DNA of 64,000 bases, taken from positions 682,001 through 746,000 of the forward strand of contig NZ_JACVPD010000001.1 of the NCBI RefSeq assembly GCF_018882095.1. The letters run 5' to 3'. This document shows positions 49,384 through 60,491 of this stretch, piece by piece. This DNA comes from Polynucleobacter sp. CS-Odin-A6 (GTDB lineage Bacteria; Pseudomonadota; Gammaproteobacteria; Burkholderiales; Burkholderiaceae). The position numbers were made by a program, and so were the translations under genes. Under the pieces are notes generated by a model. It ran no database searches, was not told the DNA's origin, and was given only the letters and a program-made list of their open reading frames with translations. Position 1 is the first letter of the stretch. Each line of letters starts with the position of its first letter.

Positions 49384-51786
49384 ATGTCCAACCAACAACA
49401 GCAGAGTAGTGATGTAGCAAATGCCTATGTTTTACCTTTTGAGCAACTCCGGATGACTGACGTAGAGTCAGTCGGTGGAAAAAATGCTTCTTTAGGTGAA
49501 ATGATTTCTCAGTTGTCTTCCACGGGTGTGCGTGTGCCTACTGGATTTGCAACTACTTCCTTAGCCTTTCGGGATTTTTTAGAGCATAACAACTTGACTG
49601 AGCGCATTCAGAAGCGTTTAGAGAATCTCAATATTGATGATGTCCGTGCACTAGCGGAAGCCGGTAAAGAAATCCGTGGCTGGATTGAGACTGCTCCCTT
49701 TCAGGCGCGTCTTGATGAAGAGATTCGTACGGCATTTAAAAAATTAGATGATTCTGGCAAAGGCTCTTTTGCAGTGCGCTCTTCTGCAACAGCAGAAGAC
49801 TTACCAGACGCCTCATTTGCTGGTCAGCAAGAAACTTTCTTGAATGTGGAAGGCATTGATGATGTTCTGAAAAAGATTCGCGAAGTATTTGCGTCTTTGT
49901 ACAACGACCGTGCGATTTCTTACCGAGTTCACAAGGGCTTTGCGCATGCTGAAGTAGCCCTGTCTGCTGGTATTCAGCGGATGGTACGTTCCGACCTCGG
50001 TGCTGCTGGTGTGATGTTTACTCTCGATACTGAGTCGGGCTTCGAAGATGTTGTATTTATTACTTCAAGCTACGGCCTTGGCGAGACAGTAGTACAGGGT
50101 GCTGTGAACCCAGATGAGTTCTATGTTTTTAAGACCACTCTCGCAATGGATAAGAAGGCGATTATTCGTCGATCTTTAGGTTCAAAGTTGATTCAGATGC
50201 AATTTGCTCCTGTAGGTTCAGCTGAGAAGGTCATCACAGTTGATGTTGCCCCAGAAAAACGCAATCGGTTTTCCTTGGAGGATGCTGATATTACAGAGTT
50301 AGCAAAATACGCAGTCATCATTGAAAAACACTACGGTCGTCCGATGGACATTGAGTGGGGCAAAGATGGTCAAGATGGCCGCATCTACATTTTGCAAGCC
50401 CGCCCTGAGACAGTGAAAAGCCAGGCTGCTGGTCAAGTCGAGATGCGTTACAAGTTAAAAGGTAGCTCTAAGGTTCTGACCAAAGGCCGTGCAATTGGTC
50501 AAAAGATTGGTGCTGGTCCAGTACGAGTAATTCGTGATCCTAGCGAGATGGATCGCGTTCAACCAGGTGACGTGTTGGTTGCCGATATGACAGACCCCAA
50601 CTGGGAGCCTGTGATGAAGCGGGCTTCCGCAATTGTTACCAATCGTGGTGGCCGTACTTGTCACGCCGCAATTATTGCCCGTGAATTAGGCGTTCCAGCA
50701 GTCGTAGGCTGTGGTGATGCTACTGAGCATTTGCAGGATGGCATGATGGTCACGGTTTCCTGTGCAGAGGGTGATGAAGGTCATATTTATGATGGCTTGA
50801 TCGAGACTGAAGTGACTGAAGTGTCTCGTGGTGTGTTACCAGAGATTCCAGTCAAGATCACCATGAATATTGGTAACCCTCAGTTGGCGTTTGATTTCTG
50901 TCAAATCCCGAATGCGGGTGTTGGCTTAGCTCGTCTCGAGTTCATCATCAATAACTACATTGGTGTGCACCCACGGGCGGTCTTGGAATATCCCAACATC
51001 GATCCGGACCTGAAGCGCGCTGTAGAAAGCGTAGCTCGTGGTTACGCCAGTCCTCGTCAATTCTATGAAGATAAGCTGGTTGAGGGGGTTGCTACTATTG
51101 CTGCTGCCTTCTATCCAAAACCGGTCATTGTCCGTTTGTCTGACTTTAAGTCTAATGAATACAAGAAGCTGATTGGCGGTTCACGCTATGAGCCGGACGA
51201 AGAGAACCCGATGCTGGGATTCCGAGGTGCATCCCGTTATGTATCGGCTGACTTTGGTGAAGCTTTTGCCCTAGAGTGCGCTGCTATGAGGCGTGTTCGT
51301 GAAGACATGGGCTTAGATAACGTCGAGATCATGGTGCCATTTGTGCGTACCATTAAGCAGGCTGAGCGTGTGATCGACATGATGGCGCAGTTAGGTCTGA
51401 AGCGTGGTGAAAACGGGCTACGCCTGATCATGATGTGCGAGATTCCATCTAACGCCATTTTGGCTGATCAATTCCTGGAGCATTTTGATGGCTTCTCGAT
51501 TGGTTCAAACGATATGACTCAGTTAACGCTGGGATTGGATCGTGACTCCGGCATGGAATTACTGGCCATTGATTTTGACGAACGTGACCCAGCAGTAGAG
51601 TTCATGATCGCCCGTTCAATTGAGGCTTGTCTGAAGCAAAACAAGTATGTGGGTATCTGTGGTCAAGGCCCATCAGACCATCCAGACTTTGCCCGTTGGT
51701 TAGTGGCTAAGGGTATTACCTCGATCTCTCTGAATCCCGATAGCGTCGTAGCAACTTGGGAAATGTTGGGCAAGAAAGAGTCGTAA
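49384..51786 (+). CDS. ppsA: phosphoenolpyruvate synthase
   Basis: Makes PEP from pyruvate and ATP in gluconeogenesis. 800 residues. N-terminal ATP-grasp domain opening [15 protein letters not shown] (about 29-43), the swivelling phosphohistidine domain with [15 protein letters not shown] (about 421-435; catalytic His), and a C-terminal TIM-barrel PEP-binding domain with [11 protein letters not shown]. The C-terminus includes [14 protein letters not shown]. The regulatory threonine next to the catalytic His (TCH) is present, consistent with control by PpsR. Followed by a strong terminator at 51816. Confidence 0.97.
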   Translation: MSNQQQQSSDVANAYVLPFEQLRMTDVESVGGKNASLGEMISQLSSTGVRVPTGFATTSLAFRDFLEHNNLTERIQKRLENLNIDDVRALAEAGKEIRGWIETAPFQARLDEEIRTAFKKLDDSGKGSFAVRSSATAEDLPDASFAGQQETFLNVEGIDDVLKKIREVFASLYNDRAISYRVHKGFAHAEVALSAGIQRMVRSDLGAAGVMFTLDTESGFEDVVFITSSYGLGETVVQGAVNPDEFYVFKTTLAMDKKAIIRRSLGSKLIQMQFAPVGSAEKVITVDVAPEKRNRFSLEDADITELAKYAVIIEKHYGRPMDIEWGKDGQDGRIYILQARPETVKSQAAGQVEMRYKLKGSSKVLTKGRAIGQKIGAGPVRVIRDPSEMDRVQPGDVLVADMTDPNWEPVMKRASAIVTNRGGRTCHAAIIARELGVPAVVGCGDATEHLQDGMMVTVSCAEGDEGHIYDGLIETEVTEVSRGVLPEIPVKITMNIGNPQLAFDFCQIPNAGVGLARLEFIINNYIGVHPRAVLEYPNIDPDLKRAVESVARGYASPRQFYEDKLVEGVATIAAAFYPKPVIVRLSDFKSNEYKKLIGGSRYEPDEENPMLGFRGASRYVSADFGEAFALECAAMRRVREDMGLDNVEIMVPFVRTIKQAERVIDMMAQLGLKRGENGLRLIMMCEIPSNAILADQFLEHFDGFSIGSNDMTQLTLGLDRDSGMELLAIDFDERDPAVEFMIARSIEACLKQNKYVGICGQGPSDHPDFARWLVAKGITSISLNPDSVVATWEMLGKKES

Positions 51787-51815
51787 TCAATCCAGCCGAT
51801 TAAGAGCTGTAATAA

Positions 51816-51846
51816 AAAAGGCCTAGATTCATCATCTAGGCCTTTT
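51816..51846. terminator. bidirectional rho-independent terminator
   Basis: A perfect 13-bp stem, AAAAGGCCTAGAT (51816-51828) with ATCTAGGCCTTTT (51834-51846), and a 5-nt loop, flanked by A- and T-runs. It ends ppsA on the plus strand and smpB on the minus strand. Confidence 0.92.
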
Positions 51847-51876
51847 GCTTTAGTCTGAGCTTTCCCCGTTCCCTGC

Positions 51877-52329
51877 TCAGGCGTTGAGATCGCCCCTAGC
51901 AATGCGTCCCTTTTGGACTTCCCACTCGCGCTCTTTGGTGGCTGCACGCTTGTCATGCTGTTTCTTGCCTCGAGCTAGGCCAATCTCGCATTTCACATTG
52001 CCCTTGGAGAAATGTAAATTCAGGGGCACGAGGGTGTAGCCCTTTTGCTCTACCTTACCAATCAGTTTTTTGATCTCAATCGCATTTAGTAGGAGTTTGC
52101 GCGTGCGCGTGCTGTCAGGAACAATATGGGTAGAGGCTGAAAGTAGGGGGGTAATATGGCAGCCAATCAGGAATAGCTCCGCCTGACGGATGACGACATA
52201 CGCTTCTTTGACGTGCACGCGACCAGCGCGGATGGCCTTTACTTCCCAGCCTTCCAGTACGAGTCCTGCCTCGAACCGTTCTTCGATAAAATAATCAAAG
52301 AAGGCTTTTTTGTTATCGACGATACTCAT
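51877..52329 (-). CDS. smpB: SsrA-binding protein SmpB
   Basis: Binds tmRNA and delivers it to stalled ribosomes in trans-translation. 150 residues. The OB-fold core contains [13 protein letters not shown] (about 23-35) and HITPLLSA, and the C-terminal tail is rich in Lys/Arg ([20 protein letters not shown]). ATG 52329. The tmRNA gene itself was not found in the window. Divergent from ratA over 25 bp, the same order as smpB-ratA in E. coli. Confidence 0.97.
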   Translation of the reverse strand: MSIVDNKKAFFDYFIEERFEAGLVLEGWEVKAIRAGRVHVKEAYVVIRQAELFLIGCHITPLLSASTHIVPDSTRTRKLLLNAIEIKKLIGKVEQKGYTLVPLNLHFSKGNVKCEIGLARGKKQHDKRAATKEREWEVQKGRIARGDLNA

Positions 52330-52354
52330 ATTTATTTAGCTCTCAAGATCGATT

Positions 52355-52789
52355 ATGGCAGACGTCTACAAGACCGTTTTAATTGGGCAATCAGCTGACC
52401 GCATGTATGGCCTAGTGACTGATGTGGCTCTCTACCCTGAGTTCTTGCCCTGGTGTGGCGGAGTGGAAATTTTTGAGCAAACGGAGACCGTTCTGGATGC
52501 CAAAATCAATATTCACTTTAAGGGTATCAATCAGTACTTTCATACCCGAAACATCAATCATCGCCCCGAGACCATTGATATGGTCTTTGTGGATGGCCCG
52601 TTCAAGCATTTTTCAGGGCAATGGAACTTCATCCCCCTAAAGGAGGATGCCTGTAAGGTCGAATTTAAGCTCCACTGGGAGTTTAAAAACGTGGTCCTAG
52701 ATAAGATCATCGGCCCTGTTTTTGGCCATATAGCAGGTACTTTTGTAGATTGCTTTGTGAAGCGGGCTGAAGACCTTGATGGGCAATAG
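52355..52789 (+). CDS. ratA: RatA/Coq10-family protein
   Basis: 144-residue START-like fold protein of the polyketide cyclase/COQ10 family. E. coli RatA was reported as a ribosome-association toxin, whereas orthologues elsewhere resemble the ubiquinone-binding Coq10. Conserved N-terminal YPEFLPWCGGVEI and the later FKHFSGQWNFIPL support the family. Divergent from smpB and overlapping rnfH by 11 bp, the usual ratA-ratB arrangement. Which of the two roles applies is unclear. Confidence 0.9.
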   Translation: MADVYKTVLIGQSADRMYGLVTDVALYPEFLPWCGGVEIFEQTETVLDAKINIHFKGINQYFHTRNINHRPETIDMVFVDGPFKHFSGQWNFIPLKEDACKVEFKLHWEFKNVVLDKIIGPVFGHIAGTFVDCFVKRAEDLDGQ

Positions 52790-53138
52790 ACCCCCAGAAG
52801 CTTTGAAGATCATTATCTGTGATGCTAGAGAAGGCGATCCCAAGTTAACCTCTTTTACCTTGGAATTAGGCCCTCAAGACAGCCCAACAGTAGGTTTAGC
52901 TCTTCAAAAAGCGGGCATTGCCACTGCAGCTGATGACCCAAAAATTGCTAGAAAAGGCTGTTTTGGCGTCTTCGGTAAGCGCAAGGACTGGGATAGCCCG
53001 CTTTATGAGGGAGACCGCTTGGAGCTGTATGCACCACTCTTGGTTGATCCTAAAGCCGTCCGCAGAAAGAAGGCCAATCAGAATCAGGATGCCAAATTCC
53101 AGGCGGCTGCAGCTAAAAGAAAGGCTAGAAGGCTATAA
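52779..53138 (+). CDS. rnfH: RnfH/RatB-family ubiquitin-like protein
   Basis: 119-residue beta-grasp protein (UPF0125). Motifs are IARKGCFGVFGKRK (about 50-64, written here in part) and the charged tail DPKAVRRKKANQN. ATG 52779 lies within ratA (overlap 11 bp). Family function is unresolved; the name comes from association with the Rnf complex, which is not encoded here. It is 26 bp upstream of guaB. Confidence 0.88.
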   Translation: MGNRPPEALKIIICDAREGDPKLTSFTLELGPQDSPTVGLALQKAGIATAADDPKIARKGCFGVFGKRKDWDSPLYEGDRLELYAPLLVDPKAVRRKKANQNQDAKFQAAAAKRKARRL

Positions 53139-53155
53139 TCGATTTTTGTGACTAG

Positions 53156-54631
<1,476 letters not shown>

Positions 54632-54644
54632 GGCTATTCCTTAA

Positions 54645-56252
54645 GTGCACGACAAAATACTGATTCTCGACTTTGGTTCACAAGTCACCCAACTGATTGC
54701 GAGACGCGTGCGTGATGCCCGCGTCTATTCGGAGATCCATCCTTACGATTGCGATCCAGAATTCATCCGCAAATTTATTCAAGAGCAGGGCGGCAAGGGA
54801 ATTATTCTCTCTGGTGGTCCCAGCTCTGTTACCGAAGAAGGTAGTCCGCGTGCACCGCAAATCGTATTTGAATTAGGTGTTCCTGTTTTGGGCATTTGCT
54901 ACGGCATGCAAACCATGGCAACCCAATTGGGTGGCGCAGTTGCTTCTGCTGAGTCTTTAGGTAAAGCCCGCGAGTTTGGTTATTCCGAAGTACGCGCTCA
55001 TGGCCACACTAATCTGCTTAAGGGTATTCAAGATTTTTCCACTGGCGAAGGCCATGGGATGCTGAAGGTGTGGATGAGTCATGGCGATTCCGTAACGACG
55101 ATGCCGCCAGCCTTCAAGTTAATGGCGTCAACAGATTCTTGCCCCATTGCAGGCATGGCTGATGAAGAGCGGCGTTTTTATGCATTTCAGTTCCATCCAG
55201 AAGTCACCCATACCGTGCAAGGTGAGGCTATCTTGAGTCGCTTCGTGCATGAGATTTGTCATTGTAAGCCCGATTGGGTGATGGGCGATTACATCGCTGA
55301 AGCAGTCGAGCATATTCGTAAACAAGTTGGGAATGAGGAAGTCATTCTGGGTTTATCTGGTGGGGTAGATTCGAGTGTCGCTGCCGCATTAATTCATCGG
55401 GCGATCGGTGATCAGCTCACTTGTGTATTTGTAGATCATGGTTTGCTGCGTCTTAATGAAGGCGATATGGTCATGGAGATGTTTGCTCGCAATCTCGGTG
55501 TCAAAGTAATTCGAGTGGATGCCAAAGACAAATTTATGTCTGAGCTGGCAGGTGTTGCTGACCCTGAAGCCAAGCGCAAAATTATCGGCAAAGAATTTGT
55601 AGAAATCTTTCAAACTGAATCAAAAAAAATTAAGAATGCCCAGTGGTTAGCACAAGGCACAATTTATCCCGACGTCATTGAATCTGCCGGCAAAGGGAAG
55701 AAGGGCGCGCATACGATTAAGAGTCACCACAACGTCGGCGGCTTACCCGAAGATATGCATCTCAAGTTACTCGAGCCCCTGCGTGAATTGTTTAAAGATG
55801 AAGTGCGCGAACTTGGCGTTGCATTAGGTTTACCGAGGGAGATGGTCTATCGCCATCCGTTCCCGGGACCTGGGCTTGGTGTTCGTATTCTCGGTGAAGT
55901 AAAAGCAGAATTTGCTAGCTTGCTACAACGTGCTGATGCAATCTTTATTGAAGAGCTGCGCAACACGATCGATGAGGCAAGTCAAAAGTCTTGGTATGAC
56001 CTAACTAGTCAGGCTTTTGTCGTATTCCTACCCGTCAAATCCGTTGGTGTCATGGGTGACGGCAGAACCTATGAATACGTTGTCGCTCTCAGAGCGGTTC
56101 AAACACAAGACTTTATGACGGCGCATTGGGCTCATCTACCTCACGACTTATTAGGCAAAGTTTCCAACCGCATCATCAATGAAGTGCGAGGCATTAATCG
56201 GGTGGTCTATGACATCAGTGGAAAACCGCCGGCCACAATCGAGTGGGAATGA
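54645..56252 (+). CDS. guaA: GMP synthase (glutamine-hydrolysing)
   Basis: Aminates XMP to GMP. 535 residues: class I glutamine amidotransferase domain with catalytic Cys in [11 protein letters not shown] (about 84-94) and the catalytic His/Glu in [10 protein letters not shown] (about 181-190), the ATP-pyrophosphatase domain with P-loop [14 protein letters not shown] (about 233-246), and a C-terminal dimerisation domain ending [12 protein letters not shown] 54645 start. Followed by a terminator hairpin at 56259. Confidence 0.98.
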   Translation: MHDKILILDFGSQVTQLIARRVRDARVYSEIHPYDCDPEFIRKFIQEQGGKGIILSGGPSSVTEEGSPRAPQIVFELGVPVLGICYGMQTMATQLGGAVASAESLGKAREFGYSEVRAHGHTNLLKGIQDFSTGEGHGMLKVWMSHGDSVTTMPPAFKLMASTDSCPIAGMADEERRFYAFQFHPEVTHTVQGEAILSRFVHEICHCKPDWVMGDYIAEAVEHIRKQVGNEEVILGLSGGVDSSVAAALIHRAIGDQLTCVFVDHGLLRLNEGDMVMEMFARNLGVKVIRVDAKDKFMSELAGVADPEAKRKIIGKEFVEIFQTESKKIKNAQWLAQGTIYPDVIESAGKGKKGAHTIKSHHNVGGLPEDMHLKLLEPLRELFKDEVRELGVALGLPREMVYRHPFPGPGLGVRILGEVKAEFASLLQRADAIFIEELRNTIDEASQKSWYDLTSQAFVVFLPVKSVGVMGDGRTYEYVVALRAVQTQDFMTAHWAHLPHDLLGKVSNRIINEVRGINRVVYDISGKPPATIEWE

Positions 56253-56258
56253 AAAACC

Positions 56259-56283
56259 TCCTCAATGATGATGAGGATTTTTT
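56259..56283 (+). terminator. rho-independent terminator after guaA
   Basis: TCCTCA (56259-56264) pairs with TGAGGA (56272-56277), with a 7-nt loop and six Ts (56278-56283). Confidence 0.8.
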
Positions 56284-56340
56284 AGCATTACTCTAATTAA
56301 GGGTTCTGCGGCTTCTTTGGTCTATTGATATAGTTCATCA

Positions 56341-57279
56341 ATGATGATCAATATCCTCCCCTTTAGATTTCTTCAAGTATTGCTCGCTTTCCTCTTTACC
56401 TTCCATGCCCCTGTATCTTGGGCTGACAAAGTGATGGTCAAAAGTGAGCCGCCAATATTTTCCCTGACTAGTCTTAAGGCGATTTCTAAAGGGGCATTGA
56501 TAGCGCAACTATCACAAAAAGACGTCATCATTTTGGGTGAGGTTCATGATAACGTGGAGCATCATCGTATCCATGGACAATTAATTAATGAGATTAGTGA
56601 TTTCCGGAAGGTCGCAAGTGGTGGCAAGAAAGACCAAGTATTCACTAGCATCATCGTAGAGCATTTAGATGCTGGTAATGCAGTTCAATTCGATGCTTCT
56701 TTGGAGAGATCACTCACCAATGCAGGCTTTAACCCCCAGTCCTGGGTTTGGCCTACTCATGAACCTTTATTTTCAGCAATTGCTTCATCGGGTCTATCGC
56801 TGAGGGGTGGGAGCTTAAGTTCGAGCGCTGGTAAGGAAATCTATAGTAGCAATGGCGCTTCTGCTCCAGCGCATTTAAAGTTATTACTAGAGCGGGCAAC
56901 CTTATCTGATGCATCTCAAAAAAAACTTCACAAAGAAATACAGGATGGGCACTGCGGGCTTTTTCCTGAAAATAAAATTCCTCAAATGGCGCAAGTACAG
57001 CGAGCTCGTGATGCCAGCTTGGCATATGAAGCTATTCAATATGCCCCGTCTATTTTGATTGTTGGCAATGGCCATGCTTGGAATGATATTGGTGTGCCAC
57101 AAGTAATTAGAGCGAACTATCCGAAGGTATCGCTTGCCAGCGTGATTTATATTGAGGATGAGGGTATTAGCGATCCCCAGAAATTATTAGTGAAAGCCAA
57201 ACAGCTGTCGAAGAAGGCAGACTATGTCTGGTTTACCTCCACAATGGACAGAAAAGATCCCTGTGAAAAATTGCGTTGA
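56341..57279 (+). CDS. ChaN-family putative haem-binding periplasmic protein
   Basis: 312 residues with an N-terminal signal peptide (hydrophobic about 8-25, cleavage near SWA-DK). The body belongs to the ChaN (Cofac_haem_bdg) family: DVIILGEVHDNVEHHRIHGQ near residues 61-80 and IIVEHLDAGN near 103-112; the C-terminal part has VGNGHAWNDIGVP. ChaN of Campylobacter binds haem and is tied to iron uptake; the fold is related to Tiki/EreA proteases. No lipobox is obvious, so it is probably soluble periplasmic. It lies upstream of the cytochrome cluster but is separated from it by the convergent LysR gene. Confidence 0.8.
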   Translation: MMINILPFRFLQVLLAFLFTFHAPVSWADKVMVKSEPPIFSLTSLKAISKGALIAQLSQKDVIILGEVHDNVEHHRIHGQLINEISDFRKVASGGKKDQVFTSIIVEHLDAGNAVQFDASLERSLTNAGFNPQSWVWPTHEPLFSAIASSGLSLRGGSLSSSAGKEIYSSNGASAPAHLKLLLERATLSDASQKKLHKEIQDGHCGLFPENKIPQMAQVQRARDASLAYEAIQYAPSILIVGNGHAWNDIGVPQVIRANYPKVSLASVIYIEDEGISDPQKLLVKAKQLSKKADYVWFTSTMDRKDPCEKLR

Positions 57280-57301
57280 TATTGATGGGCTTGATAGAGG
57301 A

Positions 57302-58207
57302 CTATTGATTAACTAGGTCTTCTGCTTTTTCCATGATGAAGTGTTTAAAAATTTCCGTCGACGGCGATAATTTTTTTTCAGTTCGATGCATGATGTACCA
57401 GTGCCCTACATAAGGTAGTCCCTCTACATTAATGAGTTTGAGTAAGCCCGCCTCTAGCTCTCGACGAACCGCTCTGAGTGAGATAAAGGTCAAACCCATA
57501 TTGGCTAATATCAATTGCTTAATCATTTCATTGCTATCAATACTCATAAAGACTTCAGGCTTGACTCCTTGATCCCCAAAGATTTTTTCCATCAGCAGTC
57601 GTGTGCCCGATCCCTCTTCGCGGGCAATGAATTTTTCATGCTTTAAATCCTCTAGGGTGTATTGAGGCCTGCTTTTGATTGGATATTTCTCGCCTGAGAC
57701 AATGCCTAAGGGATTGGTGATAAATGAAATGGCGTCATATTCAATCTTATTAGGCGGTCTTCCCATAATTACGAGATCAACTAAATTATTTCTCAGCGAA
57801 TGGATCATCGTCTCTCGATTGGCAATTTTTAGATCAAAAGTGATGTCCGGGTAATCCTTCTTAAATTCCATGATGAGCATTGGTACAAAATATTTTGTAG
57901 TACTCACTATCCCAAGGCGGATATGGCCTTGTTGTAGATTGACCAGGCTAGCCATCGAACTTTCCATCTCACTTAGGCTAGCTATTACCCGTTCGCTGAG
58001 AGCAAAAAATATTTTTCCTGACTCTGTGAGCTGAATGGTTCTGCCAAAGGGCTCAATCAGGGGTAGGCCAAAAGCCTCCTCTAATTGTTGGATCTGTTGA
58101 GTTACTGCCGGTTGAGTAACAAATAGTGAACTTGCTGCTTTCGAAATCGATTGCAGTGTTGCTACCCGATGAAAAGTCTTAATTTGCTTTAATGTGTACG
58201 CAGTCAT
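57302..58207 (-). CDS. LysR-family regulator, CbbR-like
   Basis: 301 residues. N-terminal winged HTH (about 5-65) with FHRVATLQSISKAASSLFVT, followed by a periplasmic-binding-protein-like effector domain. GIVSTTKYFVPMLIMEFKK, ANRETMIHSL and LVIMGRPP are reminiscent of CbbR, the activator of RuBisCO and some redox operons in autotrophs. No cbb gene is in the window. It is divergent from the metallophosphoesterase-cytochrome genes across 181 bp, the usual position for a LysR regulator and its target. CbbR likeness is by eye; the effector is unknown. Confidence 0.85.
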   Translation of the reverse strand: MTAYTLKQIKTFHRVATLQSISKAASSLFVTQPAVTQQIQQLEEAFGLPLIEPFGRTIQLTESGKIFFALSERVIASLSEMESSMASLVNLQQGHIRLGIVSTTKYFVPMLIMEFKKDYPDITFDLKIANRETMIHSLRNNLVDLVIMGRPPNKIEYDAISFITNPLGIVSGEKYPIKSRPQYTLEDLKHEKFIAREEGSGTRLLMEKIFGDQGVKPEVFMSIDSNEMIKQLILANMGLTFISLRAVRRELEAGLLKLINVEGLPYVGHWYIMHRTEKKLSPSTEIFKHFIMEKAEDLVNQ

Positions 58208-58225
58208 AGATATATTAGTTAGAAC

Positions 58226-58259
58226 TTATATGAATAACATAACATATTATTAATTTTAA
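58226..58259. promoter_or_regulatory. candidate LysR operator in divergent spacer
   Basis: TTAT (58226-58229) and ATAA (58239-58242) form an inverted repeat with a 9-bp spacer, and TTA (58247-58249) N7 TAA (58257-58259) matches the TNA-N7-TNA half-site pattern of CbbR. The region is very AT-rich, so chance matches are likely. Confidence 0.3.
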
Positions 58260-58388
58260 TGGTTTATCACTATATTTATTAGCGCCTTCCCCAAGAAAAA
58301 TACAAATATAGAAAGATAGCTATTTAAGTGCTGCAGAGCAGCATTTAAAGATTTAAATTTTAATGTAATCCTAATAGGGGTAACAAAG

Positions 58389-59414
58389 ATGAGTGATTTT
58401 AAAAACAGTAATAACGATAGACGTAATTTCCTAGGATTGACTGGTAAAGCCGGTCTATCTACTTTAGTTGCTAGTGCAGCAGGCATCAATTTAGGTGTTT
58501 TTGATTTGGTTCATGCCCAATCAAATACCCAGCCTTTCCGCTTCGCACACATTACTGATTCGCACCTCTATAGCGGTGTGGATCACAAATTTGATCGACA
58601 GTTAGAAGATGCTGTTGACCAAGTCAACAGTATGAGAGTCATGCCTGACTTCGTTGTTTTCGGCGGCGATATTGCCCAAAACGGCACTGAAGATCAGATC
58701 GTTAAGGGTAAGCAAATCCTATCCAAGTTAAAGCCAAAATTGATCTCTATTCCTGGAGAGCATGATTGGTATGTGGATATGGGTAAAGTCTGGAAAGGCG
58801 TGATGGGTCATGATGGTAAGGATTATTGGTCCTTCAATCACAAGGGCGTTCATTTCATTGGCATGAACTCGATTTTAGTTCCTGATTTCTGGACTGCAAA
58901 ACAGATGTCAGCAAGAGAGCGTATGGAAGCGATGGAGATGTTAGAAGGTCCTATCGGCGGCCTGTGGGGTGTTGGTCCTCAGCAGCTAGAGTGGCTCAAA
59001 AAAGACGTCGCCAATTTGCCATCGAATACACCAGTAGTCGTGTTTACTCACTCACCGCTATGGGATTACTACCCACGTTGGAATTTCCAAACAGTAGATG
59101 GACCACAGATTCGTGAAATCTTGGGTAAATTTGCTAATGTGACATCGATTCACGGTCACGTGCATCAGACTGTTTACAACAAGATTGGCAATATGACCTC
59201 GATTGGCGCGATGAGTACTTCATGGCCATGGCCTTACCCACCAGTTGCCCTCAAATATCCTGAGAGCCAGCAGTATCGTGCTGACCCAGGTAATGAGCAA
59301 GATGGTATGGGATCATTATCTGTGGAAGTGCAGGGTGGAAATAAGCCTAAGATCATCACTTATCAGCCATTCGCTGATTCATTGACACCTTTCTTGAAAA
59401 ATATGAAAGCCTAA
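58389..59414 (+). CDS. Tat-exported metallophosphoesterase
   Basis: 341 residues. A twin-arginine signal (Arg11-Arg12, RRNFLGLT) followed by a hydrophobic stretch predicts folded export to the periplasm, with the mature protein starting near residue 44. Calcineurin-like metal-binding motifs are in order: ITDSHL (D57, H59), FGGDIAQNG (D94), IPGEHDW (E124, H125), THSPLW and GHVH. In the usual family the third motif is GNHD; here Asn is replaced by Glu. The substrate is unknown. ATG 58389 follows AGGGG. It is the first gene downstream of the divergent promoter and 5 bp before a cytochrome c gene. Confidence 0.88.
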   Translation: MSDFKNSNNDRRNFLGLTGKAGLSTLVASAAGINLGVFDLVHAQSNTQPFRFAHITDSHLYSGVDHKFDRQLEDAVDQVNSMRVMPDFVVFGGDIAQNGTEDQIVKGKQILSKLKPKLISIPGEHDWYVDMGKVWKGVMGHDGKDYWSFNHKGVHFIGMNSILVPDFWTAKQMSARERMEAMEMLEGPIGGLWGVGPQQLEWLKKDVANLPSNTPVVVFTHSPLWDYYPRWNFQTVDGPQIREILGKFANVTSIHGHVHQTVYNKIGNMTSIGAMSTSWPWPYPPVALKYPESQQYRADPGNEQDGMGSLSVEVQGGNKPKIITYQPFADSLTPFLKNMKA

Positions 59415-59419
59415 ACATA

Positions 59420-59920
59420 ATGAATAAATCGATTACTAAGTATGCTTTATCGTCGATTCTTATATCAGCGATTTCAATTGGATCTGCAATCGCTCGAGAG
59501 CCCTTTACTAAACAAGAGTTGGAGCAGCAAAATGCCGCTCGTCTGAAGCTGGTTGAGGAAGGTTACAACCTCTGGCATGGAAGTAATCCAACGATGCAGG
59601 CAAACGGGCTGGCTTGTGGAAATTGCCACCCTGATGCTGCTGCTTCTAATCCACAAACTTTTCCTAAGTGGAATTCAAGCATGAATAGAGTGGTGACATG
59701 GCAACAGATGTCTAACTGGTGCATTCAAAATCCACAAGCAGGCAAAGCATTGAATCCAGATGGAGATGAGATGTTGGCAATGATGGCCTACGCGTTTGAA
59801 ATGCATCGCGGTAAGCCAGTTGCTCCAGGTTTAGCAACGGCGCAAACTACTCCGATTGCAGTCAAGTACGGAAAAGGTTTCCCATCTAAGCCCTCTGGAA
59901 TTGGATTTGATACTAAGTGA
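59420..59920 (+). CDS. periplasmic monohaem cytochrome c
   Basis: 166 residues with a signal peptide (about 1-25, cleavage near AIA-R). One CXXCH site, CGNCH, is at residues 66-70. The following NRVVTWQQMSNWC and DGDEMLAMMAYAFEM carry Met and Cys near the expected axial position and recall the layout of SoxA/TsdA-type cytochromes, but there is only one haem site. It sits between the metallophosphoesterase (5 bp) and the DUF1566 gene (1-bp overlap), so it is probably cotranscribed and may pass electrons to the HiPIP or PufC-like protein. Assignment beyond 'cytochrome c' is inference. Confidence 0.85.
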   Translation: MNKSITKYALSSILISAISIGSAIAREPFTKQELEQQNAARLKLVEEGYNLWHGSNPTMQANGLACGNCHPDAAASNPQTFPKWNSSMNRVVTWQQMSNWCIQNPQAGKALNPDGDEMLAMMAYAFEMHRGKPVAPGLATAQTTPIAVKYGKGFPSKPSGIGFDTK

Positions 59921-60447
59921 TGAGATCAAAAGAGTGGTTAATCCCACTCTTTTGTTTTGTATTCGTCACGCCTGTCTATGCTCAACAAGTTTGCAATCAA
60001 CCCACCCCGCAATTTTCAAGTCAATACTTTGAAGACCAAGAGGATGGCACAGTTGTTGATAAAAGAGCGAAGTTAATTTGGATGCGCTGTGCTTTAGGGC
60101 AGAGTTGGAAAAATGGAATCTGTGTAGGCAATCCGGAAAAATTGAATTGGGAGAATGCAAAACAAGCAGTGCAAAAAGTAAATCAAGATCCGCAATACTT
60201 CTATAACGATTGGCGTTTGCCATCACTAAAAGAAATTGCCATGATCGTTGATCTGCGCTGCAAAAATCCCAGGATTAACTTAAGTGCTTTTCCAGATACA
60301 GCACCAAGCGCTTTTTGGACATCGTCTTCTAAGTTAGTTGATGGTCCGGAATTAAAGGCTTATGCGATGGATTTTGGCAGTGGAGGCCTAGTTTTATCGA
60401 ATGTCAATGCACGGCATTATGTGCGTTTAGTAAAAACAGCAGACTGA
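59920..60447 (+). CDS. DUF1566-domain exported protein
   Basis: 175 residues from ATG 59920 (overlaps the cytochrome stop by one base, TGATG). Signal peptide about 1-21 (cleavage YAQ-Q). The body has the DUF1566 pattern: KLIWMRCALGQSW near residues 48-60, WENAKQAVQKVN near 77-88, DWRLPSLKEIAMIVD near 97-111 and AFWTSSS near 131-137, related to the C-type-lectin/formylglycine-enzyme fold. Three to five cysteines could form disulfides. Function is unknown; within the cluster it may be a scaffold or accessory for the exported redox proteins. Confidence 0.8.
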   Translation: MRSKEWLIPLFCFVFVTPVYAQQVCNQPTPQFSSQYFEDQEDGTVVDKRAKLIWMRCALGQSWKNGICVGNPEKLNWENAKQAVQKVNQDPQYFYNDWRLPSLKEIAMIVDLRCKNPRINLSAFPDTAPSAFWTSSSKLVDGPELKAYAMDFGSGGLVLSNVNARHYVRLVKTAD

Positions 60448-60491
60448 TCATTAATCAGCTCAAATTTATAGTGAATGAGGAGACAGTAGTA

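Noticed and set aside
51787..52354. tmRNA near smpB
   Set aside because: No tmRNA-like alanine acceptor end or tag-coding frame could be seen around smpB.
52355..53138. ratA-rnfH as a genuine toxin-antitoxin system
   Set aside because: The RatA toxin role was reported for E. coli only, and the Coq10-like lipid-binding role is equally likely; no antitoxin gene is adjacent.
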